From the NCBI GenBank assembly GCA_963977005.1, contig CAXBMQ010000010.1, forward strand, positions 92,219-156,218: a DNA stretch of 64,000 bases. The letters are read 5' to 3'. This DNA is from CAXBCP01 sp963977005. GTDB taxonomy: Bacteria > Pseudomonadota > Alphaproteobacteria > MPNO01 > UBA830. A program made the position numbers and the translations under genes. Positions 1-8,586 of this stretch are shown in pieces (positions within the stretch are counted from its first letter, which is position 1; every line of letters starts with the position of its first letter). Below the pieces are notes generated by a model. The model searched no databases, was not told the DNA's origin, and was given only the letters and a program-made list of their open reading frames with translations.

Positions 1-1
1 C

Positions 2-511
2 CGCGTTGATGCGTTTTTCCTGGGCGGCGGGCAGATCGACGGCGAAGGCAACATCAACCTGGTCAGCACCGGCCCCTACCCCGAACCCGACACCCGGTTT
101 CCCGGCAGCTTCGGGTCGGCCTATCTGTATTTTTCGGTACCCCGGGTCATCCTGTTCCGCGAGGAACATTCGCGCCGGGTGTTTGTCGACAAGGTGGACT
201 TCATCAGCGCGCCGGGATGGAGCCCCCCCGGCGTCCATCGCCCCGGCGGGCCCTACGCGCTGATCACCAGCCTGTGCATTTTTATGTATGACCGCGACCG
301 TCACCGGTTCCGGCTGGACGGCCTGCTGCCGGGGGCGACGCTCGAAGAAGTGCGCGACAATACCGGCTTCGACTTCGACTGCCCGGACGATATCGGCCCC
401 GTCGCCCCGCCCGAACCGGACCGGGTCGCCCTGATCCATTCACGGATCGCCGAGGAGATTTCCGAAACCTATCCCGAATTCGCCCACAACCGGCTGGGCT
501 GGCGGGGCTGA
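2..511 (+). CDS. CoA-transferase family beta subunit (partial, 5' end outside window)
   Basis: The open frame enters from the left edge and ends with TGA at 509-511, giving about 169 C-terminal residues. An N-terminal stretch with GGGQID and GEGNIN, followed by GSFGSAYLYFSVPR and a FVDKVDFIS segment, is typical of the beta subunit of family I CoA-transferases of the glutaconate-CoA-transferase/IpdB type. Family members either move CoA between acids or, as IpdAB does, open a ring of a CoA-bound intermediate. The part of the protein that would carry the catalytic glutamate lies outside the window, so the two roles cannot be told apart. The partner alpha subunit should lie upstream. The gene leads, 53 bases later, into a set of catabolic genes on the same strand. 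Family call is good; substrate unknown. Confidence 0.8.
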   Translation, partial: RVDAFFLGGGQIDGEGNINLVSTGPYPEPDTRFPGSFGSAYLYFSVPRVILFREEHSRRVFVDKVDFISAPGWSPPGVHRPGGPYALITSLCIFMYDRDRHRFRLDGLLPGATLEEVRDNTGFDFDCPDDIGPVAPPEPDRVALIHSRIAEEISETYPEFAHNRLGWRG

Positions 512-564
512 CAGACCCCGTCCCGCCCCTGCTATACTGGGCGCAATAAAAAGGGAGGGACGAC

Positions 565-1539
565 GTGACAACCTACACGATGGCGCTCGAACGCTACGAC
601 CGGCACGTACCGTTTTTCACCGGCGCCGTTATGCCGCCGGACGGTATCGAGATTACGCCGCTTGAAGTGGGCATAGACCATACCCACCGGGACGGGCGCG
701 ACAGGCATGAGCGCATGCTGCGGAACAACGAATTCGATATCTGCGAATTGTCGTTTTCATCCTACATCATGGCGGTCGACCGCGGCGCGGACCTCACCGC
801 CACCCCCGTGTTCCCGCGCCGCCTGTTCAGCCAGAACCATATCTACGTGCGCGCCGATTCCGGCATTCAGACGCCGGCGGACCTTGCCGGGCGGAAGGTC
901 GCGCTGCGGGCCTTCCAGACAACGATGTCGGTGCTCGTCAAAGGCGATCTCAAGTTCTTCTACGGCGTGCCGTGGGAAGACATCCACTGGATCATGGAAG
1001 CCGAGGAAGCGCTGGCCTGGACGCCGCCGGACGGCGCCCGGATCGACTGGCTGACCGACGGTCGCCGCGGCGCGGACCTGCTGCTCTCCGGCGAGGTCGA
1101 CGCGATGATCTTTCCCCACCCGCCACGCGAAGTGCTGGAGGCCGGCGATACGATCCGCCGCCTGTTCCCCGACCCGATGGCCGAGGCGAAGCGATACTAC
1201 GACCAGCTTGGCTATTTCCCGATCATGCACATCATGGCCTTCCGAAACGAAGTCGTCGCAGGCAATCCGGAACTGCCGTGCGCGGTGATCGACATGTGGG
1301 ACACGGCGAAGCGCCTCGCCGCCGATTACTATGAAGACCCGGGTTATTCGGAAATCGCCTTTGCCCGGAATGCGATGGAACATCAGAACGAGATGTTCGG
1401 GGCCGATATCTGGCCCTCCGGGTTCGCGGTAAACCGGGATAATATCGCGAAGTTTATCGATTACAGCGCGGATCAGGGACTGATCGGCGCGGCGTACGAG
1501 CCGGAACGCCTGTTCCACGCATCCGTTCTGGATACCTGA
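565..1539 (+). CDS. Dihydroxyphthalate-decarboxylase-like / solute-binding-fold protein, cytoplasmic
   Basis: A 324-residue protein starting at GTG 565, set by a clear AGGGAGGGA ribosome site at 552-560. It resembles 4,5-dihydroxyphthalate decarboxylase and related proteins that have the fold of periplasmic solute receptors (NMT1/THI5/PhnD type): an ITPLEVG segment near residue 30, FDICELSFSSYIMA near residue 65, and an IYVRADSGIQTPADLAGRKV segment near residue 95. There is no signal peptide and no permease gene nearby, so an enzyme or intracellular binding role is more likely than transport. It sits between a CoA-transferase subunit and a hotdog thioesterase. A second member of the same family is at 58529-59521, also next to a thioesterase. 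The reaction is not known. Confidence 0.75.
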   Translation: MTTYTMALERYDRHVPFFTGAVMPPDGIEITPLEVGIDHTHRDGRDRHERMLRNNEFDICELSFSSYIMAVDRGADLTATPVFPRRLFSQNHIYVRADSGIQTPADLAGRKVALRAFQTTMSVLVKGDLKFFYGVPWEDIHWIMEAEEALAWTPPDGARIDWLTDGRRGADLLLSGEVDAMIFPHPPREVLEAGDTIRRLFPDPMAEAKRYYDQLGYFPIMHIMAFRNEVVAGNPELPCAVIDMWDTAKRLAADYYEDPGYSEIAFARNAMEHQNEMFGADIWPSGFAVNRDNIAKFIDYSADQGLIGAAYEPERLFHASVLDT

Positions 1540-1560
1540 TTCAACGAAGGAGAACTCTCC

Positions 1561-1998
1561 GTGGATAATGTCTTCGAGTTATATCGCGCCGTCGTGTTTC
1601 CGTGGCACTGCGACCATATCGGCCATATGAACGTGCGCTGGTACGCCCATCATTTCGACGATGCGGGTTTTCATTTGTGGACCGTCGCCGGCGTCAGCCA
1701 GAAGGAAATGCATGACAGCGGCGTGAGCCTCGTCGTCGGGCAGATCAAGATCAACTATGTCCACGAAATGAAAGCCGGCGACCTGCTCGTTATCCGCGGC
1801 GGGTTCAGCCATGTCGGCGGCAAATCGATCCGTCACCACCTGCGGCTGTACAATGCAGATACGAACGTGCTGTGCGCGACCCAGGACACCATAGAGGTCT
1901 TCTTCGATCCGGAGACGCGAAGCTCCGCGCCGATGCCGGACTATTATCGCGAGAAGCTGACACCGCTGGTCGTCGATTTCGAAAACGACAAGGACTGA
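1561..1998 (+). CDS. Acyl-CoA thioesterase, 4HBT-type hotdog fold
   Basis: A 145-residue single-hotdog-domain protein. The start is GTG 1561 with AAGGAGA at 1547-1553. The N-terminal WHCDHIGHMNVRWY motif carries the aspartate and the Gly-His-(V/M)-Asn pattern of 4-hydroxybenzoyl-CoA thioesterases, which hydrolyse an acyl- or aroyl-CoA to the acid and CoA. Length is normal for the family. It is 21 bases after the decarboxylase-like gene and only 4 bases before the first SDR gene, so all are probably one transcript. The role is probably release of a product from CoA in the same pathway; the substrate cannot be read from sequence. Confidence 0.85.
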   Translation: MDNVFELYRAVVFPWHCDHIGHMNVRWYAHHFDDAGFHLWTVAGVSQKEMHDSGVSLVVGQIKINYVHEMKAGDLLVIRGGFSHVGGKSIRHHLRLYNADTNVLCATQDTIEVFFDPETRSSAPMPDYYREKLTPLVVDFENDKD

Positions 1999-2002
1999 TC
2001 GC

Positions 2003-2869
2003 ATGGGCTTACTGACCGGCAAAACAGCCATCGTCACGGGCGCGGGACGCGGTCTGGGCAAGGCAATGGCCCAGGGCCTGGTCGATGCCGGCGCGAACGT
2101 CGCACTGGTGGAACTCGACCGGGACGTGCTCGATCAGGCGGCGGCCGACATCGGCGAGAACTGCATCGCTGCGCCGGGCGACGTGTCCAGTCCGGACGAT
2201 GCGAAAAGGATTGTCGAAGAGACACTCGCCGCTTTCGGCGGGCTACATATCCTGGTCAACAATGCAGGGCTTGGCCCCGAGCGCTTCCGCGACACAGACC
2301 GCTCCAACGCCAAGATGATCTGGGAAATCGATCTCGCCGACTGGCGGCTGTATCTCGACGTCAACACGACCGGCCATTTCGTCATGACGCAGGCAGTGAT
2401 GCCGCACCTGCTGGCGCAGGACTGGGGCCGCATCGTCAATGTCACCACCAGCCTCGATACCATGACCAACTACACAAACGGCGCGTACGGGCCTTCCAAG
2501 GCAGGCGCCGAGGCCCTGGCGACGATGATTGCGGGGGGCGTCGCGGGAACCGGCGTCACCTGCAACGTGCTGATCCCGGGCGGTCCGGCAGATACGCGAA
2601 TGATCTCGGCGACCGGCGTGTACGAGAACCGCGACAAGCTGATCCAGCCGGATGTGATGGTGCCGCCCCTGCTCCAACTTGTCTCCGACGAGGGAGGAAA
2701 CGTGAACAACCGCCGTTTCCGCGCGGCCCTGTGGGACACCGCAATCGGCGGTGAAGAAAACCTGGAGAACTGCGGCGATCCGATCGCCTGGCCTCAGCTC
2801 GGCGGCAAGGCAATCCGCCCGGATAACGACCCCCGTGGCAGCAGCAATACGGGGAATGAAAATGGCTGA
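2003..2869 (+). CDS. SDR family oxidoreductase (tandem paralog 1)
   Basis: A 288-residue classical short-chain dehydrogenase. It has the nucleotide-binding TGAGRGLG motif near residue 12, an NNAG motif near residue 90, a catalytic Ser in VTTSLDTM, and the YxxxK pair in AYGPSKA. The acidic residue after beta-2 (ALVELDRD) suggests NAD rather than NADP. The loop after the active site reads LIPGGPADTRMI, shared by the next two genes and unlike the usual PG-x-V-x-T of the family. Its stop overlaps the start region of paralog 2. Probably oxidises or reduces a hydroxy/oxo group on an intermediate of the island. Confidence 0.88.
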   Translation: MGLLTGKTAIVTGAGRGLGKAMAQGLVDAGANVALVELDRDVLDQAAADIGENCIAAPGDVSSPDDAKRIVEETLAAFGGLHILVNNAGLGPERFRDTDRSNAKMIWEIDLADWRLYLDVNTTGHFVMTQAVMPHLLAQDWGRIVNVTTSLDTMTNYTNGAYGPSKAGAEALATMIAGGVAGTGVTCNVLIPGGPADTRMISATGVYENRDKLIQPDVMVPPLLQLVSDEGGNVNNRRFRAALWDTAIGGEENLENCGDPIAWPQLGGKAIRPDNDPRGSSNTGNENG

Positions 2870-3698
2870 CGGAAAACTTTCCGGAAAAGTCATCATGGTC
2901 ACCGGCGCCGGGCGCGGTCTGGGCCGGGCTATGGCGCTCGCATTTGCTGAAAACGGCGCCCGGCTGGCCCTCGTCGATCTCGACGGCGAGGAGCTTCAGC
3001 AGGTCGCGCAGGAAATTCAGGATATCGGCGGCGCGAATTCCGTCATCCCGCTGGGAGCCGATGTCTGCGACCCGGACAGCGCGGCGACAGCCGTACACTA
3101 TGCCGCGGAAAATTTCGGACGGCTCGATGTCGTCTTCAACAATGCCGCCCTCGGACCGCAGGCCGTCACCGAAGACCCCTATGGCGCACCGCCCCGGTTC
3201 TGGGAACTGAACCCCTATATCTTCGTGCGGATGATGGACATCAATGCGGCCGGACCGCAGCTCGTGGCTGCCGCAGCCGTGCCCCACATGCTGAAAAACG
3301 GATGGGGGCGCATCGTCAATATCACCACCGCCCTGGATGCGATGTACGTTCCCGGCATGGGCGCCTACGGGCCGTCAAAGGCCGCTCTTGAGGCACACAC
3401 GGCGATTATGGCAAAGGACCTGGAAGGTACCGGGGTGACCGCCAACGTGCTGATCCCAGGCGGTCCGGCCAATACCCGCATGATCCCCGATGCCACGGGA
3501 ATACCGCGCGATGCGCTGATACAGCCCGAGGCCATGCAGGCGCCGGCTGTATGGCTCGCGTCCGACGACTCCGACGGCCATAGCGGCAAGCGTTTTATCG
3601 CCGCTCACTGGGACAAGGGGCTCGACAAGGCCTCCGCCCCCTGTGCCTGGCCGCAACTGGGTAAACAGGCGATCCTGCCCGGTTCCATTACACGCTGA
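2862..3698 (+). CDS. SDR family oxidoreductase (tandem paralog 2)
   Basis: A 278-residue short-chain dehydrogenase. Two ATG codons (2856 and 2862) lie inside the end of paralog 1; I prefer 2862 because GGGGA at 2851-2855 is about 6 bases upstream, and the open frame reaching back to 2751 is only overlap. Motifs are TGAGRGLG, NNAALG instead of NNAG, a serine-poor VNITTALDAM stretch where paralog 1 has TTSLDTM, and AYGPSKA with Tyr and Lys present. Thus the catalytic Ser position appears replaced by Ala (TTALDAM). Translation is coupled to the upstream gene. Same LIPGGPANTRMI loop as its neighbours. Confidence 0.86.
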   Translation: MADGKLSGKVIMVTGAGRGLGRAMALAFAENGARLALVDLDGEELQQVAQEIQDIGGANSVIPLGADVCDPDSAATAVHYAAENFGRLDVVFNNAALGPQAVTEDPYGAPPRFWELNPYIFVRMMDINAAGPQLVAAAAVPHMLKNGWGRIVNITTALDAMYVPGMGAYGPSKAALEAHTAIMAKDLEGTGVTANVLIPGGPANTRMIPDATGIPRDALIQPEAMQAPAVWLASDDSDGHSGKRFIAAHWDKGLDKASAPCAWPQLGKQAILPGSITR

Positions 3699-3729
3699 CG
3701 GCTTTGCGCACTGACAGGGAGACTGCACC

Positions 3730-4575
3730 ATGACCGACCGGCCGCTTGAAGGACGGACTGCCCTGATCACCGGGGCCGGTCGCGGCCTCGGAAAATCAAT
3801 GGCGGAAGGACTCGCGGCACAGGGCGCACGCATTGCCCTGGTCGACCTGGATGAAGACGTGCTCGCCGCCGCCGTGGCGGCCGTGGAAGCGAGCGGCGGC
3901 CAGGGATGCGCCTTCGGCGTCGCCGCAGACGTTACCGAGCAGGCGCGTGCACAAGCCGCAATCGACGCCACCGTCGAGGCATTCGGCGGTCTCGACATTC
4001 TGATAAACGATGCGGCGCTCGGGCCGCAGGTCTTCTCGGACAACTTTTTCGCGGACAAGCCCAGGTTCTGGGAGATCGACCCGGAACTCTGGCACCGGGT
4101 CCTGACCGTGAATGCCTACGGCGCCCAGTTGATGAGCAGCCTGGCGGCACCGCTTCTGATCGATCGCGGATGGGGCCGCATTATTAATGTGACCACCAGC
4201 CTCGATACGATGTATCTCAGCGGCTCGGGCGCATACGGCCCGTCCAAGGCGGCCCTCGAAGCGAATTCGCGGATCATGTCGGAAGACCTGGAGAAGACGG
4301 GCGTCACTGCCAATGTGCTCATTCCAGGCGGCCCGGCGGATACCCGGATGATCCCCGAAGCGACGGGCTTTGCGCGGGACGCGCTGGTTCAGCCGGAGGC
4401 GATGCGTGCGCCGGTTTCCTGGCTTTGTTCGACCGATGCCGACGATATCAACGGGATGCGCTTTATCGCGGCTTTATGGGATGAGGCACTCCCCCGGGCG
4501 GAAAGAATCGCCCGGGCCGGCGCACCGATCGCCTGGACGCAGATTCCGTCAAAGGCCGTCTACCCGGGTAGCTGA
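3730..4575 (+). CDS. SDR family oxidoreductase (tandem paralog 3)
   Basis: A 281-residue short-chain dehydrogenase starting at ATG 3730, with AGGGAGA about 8 bases upstream. It has TGAGRGLG, NDAALG in place of NNAG, a catalytic Ser in VTTSLDTM and the YxxxK pair in AYGPSKA, plus the shared LIPGGPADTRMI loop. It is 31 bases after paralog 2. The last 16 bases overlap the end of the convergent MFS gene, and no terminator is visible between them. Together the three genes are a tandem expansion of one unusual SDR subgroup, probably acting on related substrates of the same route. Confidence 0.88.
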   Translation: MTDRPLEGRTALITGAGRGLGKSMAEGLAAQGARIALVDLDEDVLAAAVAAVEASGGQGCAFGVAADVTEQARAQAAIDATVEAFGGLDILINDAALGPQVFSDNFFADKPRFWEIDPELWHRVLTVNAYGAQLMSSLAAPLLIDRGWGRIINVTTSLDTMYLSGSGAYGPSKAALEANSRIMSEDLEKTGVTANVLIPGGPADTRMIPEATGFARDALVQPEAMRAPVSWLCSTDADDINGMRFIAALWDEALPRAERIARAGAPIAWTQIPSKAVYPGS

Positions 4576-5771
4576 CGGTTCCCGGATACGCGCAACGCCC
4601 GGATGGCGATGAGGAACCCGACGAACAGGATAATCGCACCGGCCAGATAAGGCGCATCGCGGCCGAACGCGCCGAAGGCGGCACCGGCGGAAATCGGTCC
4701 CAGTATACGGCACAGCGACTGCACCGACTGGGAAGCCCCCATTGCCGCGCCCTGATGTTCGTCCGGCGCATTCTTTGAGATCAGCGCCGTCAGCGACGGA
4801 TTGGCGAGGCCGAAACCGACGGCGATCAGGGTGCCGCCGACGAAGGCCAGCGGCGGCGCATAGACGAACAGCACCGTCGCATATCCGATGGACATCAGCA
4901 GCGTGCCGATGACCACCAGCTTCGCCTCGCCCAGTCTCTTTGCCAGCGGCCGCACCAGACCGCCCTGCACCAGCACCATGATGCCGCCGATAAAGAGAAA
5001 GAAAATACTGACCTCACGCACACCCCAGTGAAGCTGGCGCTCGGTCCAGAGCGCAAACGTCGCCTCAAGTCCCGCCATGCAGAATGCCAGGAATGTCAGG
5101 ATGACGAGCGGATACAGCACCCCGGGTGTCGCTCCCGCCACCGAAAATGCCTTCATCCGCGCGGGCAGGCTGCGCTGGTCGTCGGTCGCTGCACGGGTCG
5201 GCGGTTCCCGGAGCAACAGAAGCGCCGCTACAAACCCCAGCGCGCCGACCCCGGCGGCGATCATGAAAGCGGTGCGGAAGTCCGCCTCGCCAGTACCGAG
5301 CCGGGTCAGCGCCCAGCCGATCCCCGGGCCCAGCACGAACCCCGCACCGATGGCAGCCCCCATCATGCCCATACGTCCGGCGCGGTCCTCGCGCGATGTC
5401 ACATCGGCGATATAGGCCTGCGCCACGGGCAGGGTCCCGCCCATCAGACCGCCGAAGGCGCGGGCGGCAAACAGCATCCACAGCGCATCCGCCTGGCTGA
5501 CCCAGGCAAAGGAAATCGCCGTCCCCAGCATGCTGAAGCACAGGATGGGCCGGCGCCCCCACTTGTCGCTGACGACGCCCCAGGGAAACGACGACAGAAA
5601 AGCAAAAAACGAGTAGGTCGAGAACAGCAGCGTCACCTCGAACGGCGAGGCACCGTACCTTTCGGCCCAGAATGGCGTAAACGGGATGATAATCCCGAAT
5701 GCCAGCATGTCGAAAAAAACGATCAGCAGGAGAACGCCGATCGCTCCCTTGCCGGGGGCGCGTTTTGTCAT
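4560..5771 (-). CDS. MFS transporter, tetracycline/DHA1-like
   Basis: A 403-residue membrane protein with about 12 hydrophobic segments. After a short basic N-terminus, the first helix begins near residue 9 (GVLLLIVFFDMLAFGIIIPF), and the loop between helices 2 and 3 reads GVVSDKWGRRPIL, the signature of the major facilitator superfamily, close to the TetA/DHA1 drug-proton antiport group. It is the last gene of a five-gene minus-strand operon, 9 bases after the acyl-CoA ligase. In this context it may import or export the substrate or a toxic intermediate of the pathway. Substrate unknown. Confidence 0.85.
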   Translation of the reverse strand: MTKRAPGKGAIGVLLLIVFFDMLAFGIIIPFTPFWAERYGASPFEVTLLFSTYSFFAFLSSFPWGVVSDKWGRRPILCFSMLGTAISFAWVSQADALWMLFAARAFGGLMGGTLPVAQAYIADVTSREDRAGRMGMMGAAIGAGFVLGPGIGWALTRLGTGEADFRTAFMIAAGVGALGFVAALLLLREPPTRAATDDQRSLPARMKAFSVAGATPGVLYPLVILTFLAFCMAGLEATFALWTERQLHWGVREVSIFFLFIGGIMVLVQGGLVRPLAKRLGEAKLVVIGTLLMSIGYATVLFVYAPPLAFVGGTLIAVGFGLANPSLTALISKNAPDEHQGAAMGASQSVQSLCRILGPISAGAAFGAFGRDAPYLAGAIILFVGFLIAIRALRVSGNRQLPG

Positions 5772-5780
5772 GCCCGCAAT

Positions 5781-7286
5781 CTAGCCGGACTCTCGGTGAC
5801 TCACCATGTCCCTGAGTTCGAATTTCAGCACTTTGCCCATCACGTTTCGCGGAAGCGCGTCGGCGAAGATCACGTCGCGCGGATGCTTGAACCGGGCCAG
5901 TTCGCCGTCGAACAGGCCGAGAACCCCGTCACGCGTGAGTTTGCTGTCCCTCGCCCGCACGACAATCGCGACGGGGACCTCGCCCCATTTGTCATCGGCG
6001 CGCCCAACGACGGCGGACTCGGTAATTTCGTCGCACCGGTCGAGCACCATCTCGAGTTCGGCGGGATAGATGTTTTCCGATCCCGAAATAATCACGTCCT
6101 TGACCCGGTCATCGACGTAAAACAGCCCGTTCGCGTCCATATGGCCGATATCGCCGGTATGGAACCAGCCGTCTTGAAGCACTTCTGCCGTCGCATCAGG
6201 GTCGTTCCAGTAGCCGGACATGATATTCGGCCCGCGCACCACGATTTCGCCTCGCTCGTCAGGTCCGAGGACTTTTCCCGACGCATCCTCGATGCGGGCA
6301 TCGCAATGCAGTGCCGGCCGGCCGGTCGACCCTTTGGTGGTCCAGGCGTCGGGAATGCGCTGATGAATGACGATCGGCCCCGTCTCCGTCGATCCGTAGA
6401 CCTGGATAATGGGTACGCCGCGATCCAGATAGGCGTCGACCAGCGACATCGGGATCGTCGTCGACCCGGTATTGATGGCGCGCAGCGACGAAAAATCCAG
6501 GTCGGCCCAGGCCGCATGCTGCTGTATCGCCGCCATCAGCGCCGGCACCAGGATCATCAGTGTCGGCTTTTCTCCCCGTATGACTTCGACCGTCGCATCC
6601 GGATCGAAGCGGCGATGCATGATAACGGTCGCGCCGGCATGCAGCGCCGGGGTCGTCTGGATGTTCAGGCCGCCGACATGAAACATCGGCAGGTTGGTGA
6701 ATATGACGTCATCGCTGGTCATGTCGTGCATCGCAATCGAGTTGATCGCATTGAACGTCATCGCGTTCTGGGTCAGGACGGCCCCCTTGGGCCGGCCCGT
6801 TGTCCCCGATGTGTAAACGATCAGCAATGGATCATCGGGGCCGACAGCGGGATCGACCGTGTCGGCCGGCGCGTTGACGACGAGGTCTTCGAAATCGCCC
6901 GTCATTGACACCACGCGGCAATCGGCCAGGTCTGCTTCGATAGACCGGGTTCCGTCGGCGAACTCGTCTTCGCAGAACAGGACCTTCGCGCCGGCATTCT
7001 GCAGAATGTACAGATGTTCGGGCGGCGCGAGGCGCCAGTTCAACGGCACAAGGATCGCCCCGATCCGCGCGCAGGCGAACATCAGGGCCAGCATGTCGGG
7101 CGAATTCAGCCCGAGAAACGCGACCCTGTCGCCATGCTCCACATCGAGTTCATGGTGCAGCAGGCCGGCCACCCGGCGGATCCGCGCGTCGAACGCGGCA
7201 TACGTGATATCCCGGCCCTCGAAACGGATCGCGGTCTTGTCGGGCTGGAAATCGGCCCAGCGCTCGATCCAGTGCGACAGGTTCAT
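5781..7286 (-). CDS. Acyl-CoA synthetase (AMP-binding, class I adenylate-forming)
   Basis: A 501-residue adenylate-forming ligase. The P-loop-like YTSGTTGRPKGA motif, the YGSTETGP motif and a C-terminal PRNVMGKVLK lysine region are all present, so it should activate a carboxylic acid with ATP and CoA through an acyl-adenylate. ATG 7286 overlaps the TGA of the acyl-CoA dehydrogenase by one base (TGATG); a TTG one codon earlier is possible. Closest in style to long- or medium-chain fatty-acid and aromatic-acid CoA ligases. It supplies the CoA thioester that the adjacent dehydrogenase would use. The exact acid cannot be inferred. Confidence 0.9.
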   Translation of the reverse strand: MNLSHWIERWADFQPDKTAIRFEGRDITYAAFDARIRRVAGLLHHELDVEHGDRVAFLGLNSPDMLALMFACARIGAILVPLNWRLAPPEHLYILQNAGAKVLFCEDEFADGTRSIEADLADCRVVSMTGDFEDLVVNAPADTVDPAVGPDDPLLIVYTSGTTGRPKGAVLTQNAMTFNAINSIAMHDMTSDDVIFTNLPMFHVGGLNIQTTPALHAGATVIMHRRFDPDATVEVIRGEKPTLMILVPALMAAIQQHAAWADLDFSSLRAINTGSTTIPMSLVDAYLDRGVPIIQVYGSTETGPIVIHQRIPDAWTTKGSTGRPALHCDARIEDASGKVLGPDERGEIVVRGPNIMSGYWNDPDATAEVLQDGWFHTGDIGHMDANGLFYVDDRVKDVIISGSENIYPAELEMVLDRCDEITESAVVGRADDKWGEVPVAIVVRARDSKLTRDGVLGLFDGELARFKHPRDVIFADALPRNVMGKVLKFELRDMVSHRESG

Positions 7287-8569
7287 CAATCGTCGTCCGT
7301 CTCGCCCGGCTCATACAGCGTTTCGCGCCCGAGCCGGTCCAGGCACAATTCCGCCGTCCACGGCAGCATCAGCGATCCCAGGCGCGAATCCCGATACAGG
7401 CGTTCGAGCGGCAGCGATTTCAGCATCGACTGGCCGCCGCAGGTGCGAATGGCCAAGCGGCACATTTCGTTGGCATTCTCCATCACCGCATATTGCGCGG
7501 CATAGGCCCGCAGGCGGTCCTCCTTCGACGGATCGACGCGCGCCTCCCCGGTTGCCTGCTTGAACAACGCCCAGGTCTGCTGCAGCTTGATCCACATGTC
7601 GGCGACCGTGATCTGCTTTGTCGGATACATGCGCCGTTTGACGGGAATCCCCTCGATGTCGCCGCGCAGGTAGGCCACCGTGAAGTCATAGGCTGCCTGG
7701 GCGAGCCCCATATAGGTCGGGCACAGGGTCAGGAACATATGCGGCCAGCGCCGCGCCGCCTGATAGTAAACACCGCGCGGCAGCAGCATCTGCTCGTCCG
7801 GAATAAACACATCCTCCATCACGAGCGTGCGCGACACCGTCGCCCGCATGCCGACAGGATCCCACGGGCCGACGATGGACAGCCCTTCGGAGTCCGCGGG
7901 CACCGCCATGAACAGCGTGTCGCGGACCGACCGGTCCGGCTTGTCCTCGGTGCACAGCACCCCGTAATAGGTCGCCGCCCCGGAGAGCGACGCGAAGATC
8001 TTCTTGCCGTTCAGCAGCCAGCCGCCATCGACCTTTGCGGCCATGGTGCCGAACGGCGCCTTGCCGGCGGCCGCCGCAGATCCTTCTGAAAACGGCTGGG
8101 CGAAAATCGCGCCGTTCTCGACAATCCGCGAAAAATGCAGCTCGCGGTTTTTCTTGTGCTGTTTCCGGTCGGCGGCCGGCATGTCGAGATCGTCCGCTAT
8201 ATGTCCGGTCCACAACGGCGTGCAGGCATGCATGTTGAACGTCAGCGCGGTGGCCCCGCACCAGCGGCCCATTTCCGCCGCCAGCAGCGCGTAATCCGCG
8301 TATTCCACCCCGAGACCGCCGAGCGATTTCGGCACCGTCATCGCGAGGATTCCGGCATCGCGCATATCGTCGTAATTCTCGAACGGGAACGACGCCTCTT
8401 CGTCGTAGCGCTGGGCCCGGCCGACGAATTTCTCCTGCCCGAGGGTTCTGATGACCTGTTCTATCTCGTCGTTCTTGCCGGCCATCTTCTGCCATTTGAA
8501 CGCCTTGGGCTTTTTCCGGACGGTCCTTTTGGACGCAGATTTGCGGGGCTGTTTCGATACGGCGGCCAT
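7286..8569 (-). CDS. Acyl-CoA dehydrogenase family protein
   Basis: A 427-residue flavoprotein of the acyl-CoA dehydrogenase superfamily. ATG 8569 is fixed by a perfect AGGAGG at 8575-8580; the longer open frame to 8821 is overlap. Support: the PKSLGGLGVEYADYALLAAEMGR helix, the FSEGSAAAAG and NGKKIFASL beta-domain strands, and the C-terminal CGGQSMLKSLPLERLYRD segment. It would pass electrons to ETF while making a 2,3-enoyl-CoA, though some relatives (DszC/HpaB type) are flavin monooxygenases. The first 28 residues are an unusual Lys/Arg-rich extension. It follows the hydrolase gene by 17 bases. Confidence 0.88.
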   Translation of the reverse strand: MAAVSKQPRKSASKRTVRKKPKAFKWQKMAGKNDEIEQVIRTLGQEKFVGRAQRYDEEASFPFENYDDMRDAGILAMTVPKSLGGLGVEYADYALLAAEMGRWCGATALTFNMHACTPLWTGHIADDLDMPAADRKQHKKNRELHFSRIVENGAIFAQPFSEGSAAAAGKAPFGTMAAKVDGGWLLNGKKIFASLSGAATYYGVLCTEDKPDRSVRDTLFMAVPADSEGLSIVGPWDPVGMRATVSRTLVMEDVFIPDEQMLLPRGVYYQAARRWPHMFLTLCPTYMGLAQAAYDFTVAYLRGDIEGIPVKRRMYPTKQITVADMWIKLQQTWALFKQATGEARVDPSKEDRLRAYAAQYAVMENANEMCRLAIRTCGGQSMLKSLPLERLYRDSRLGSLMLPWTAELCLDRLGRETLYEPGETDDD

Positions 8570-8586
8570 GGGTGCCTCCTTCTGGC

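Noticed and set aside
5028..6908. 626-residue open frame on the plus strand
   Set aside because: It is antisense to the MFS and acyl-CoA ligase genes; no recognisable domain.
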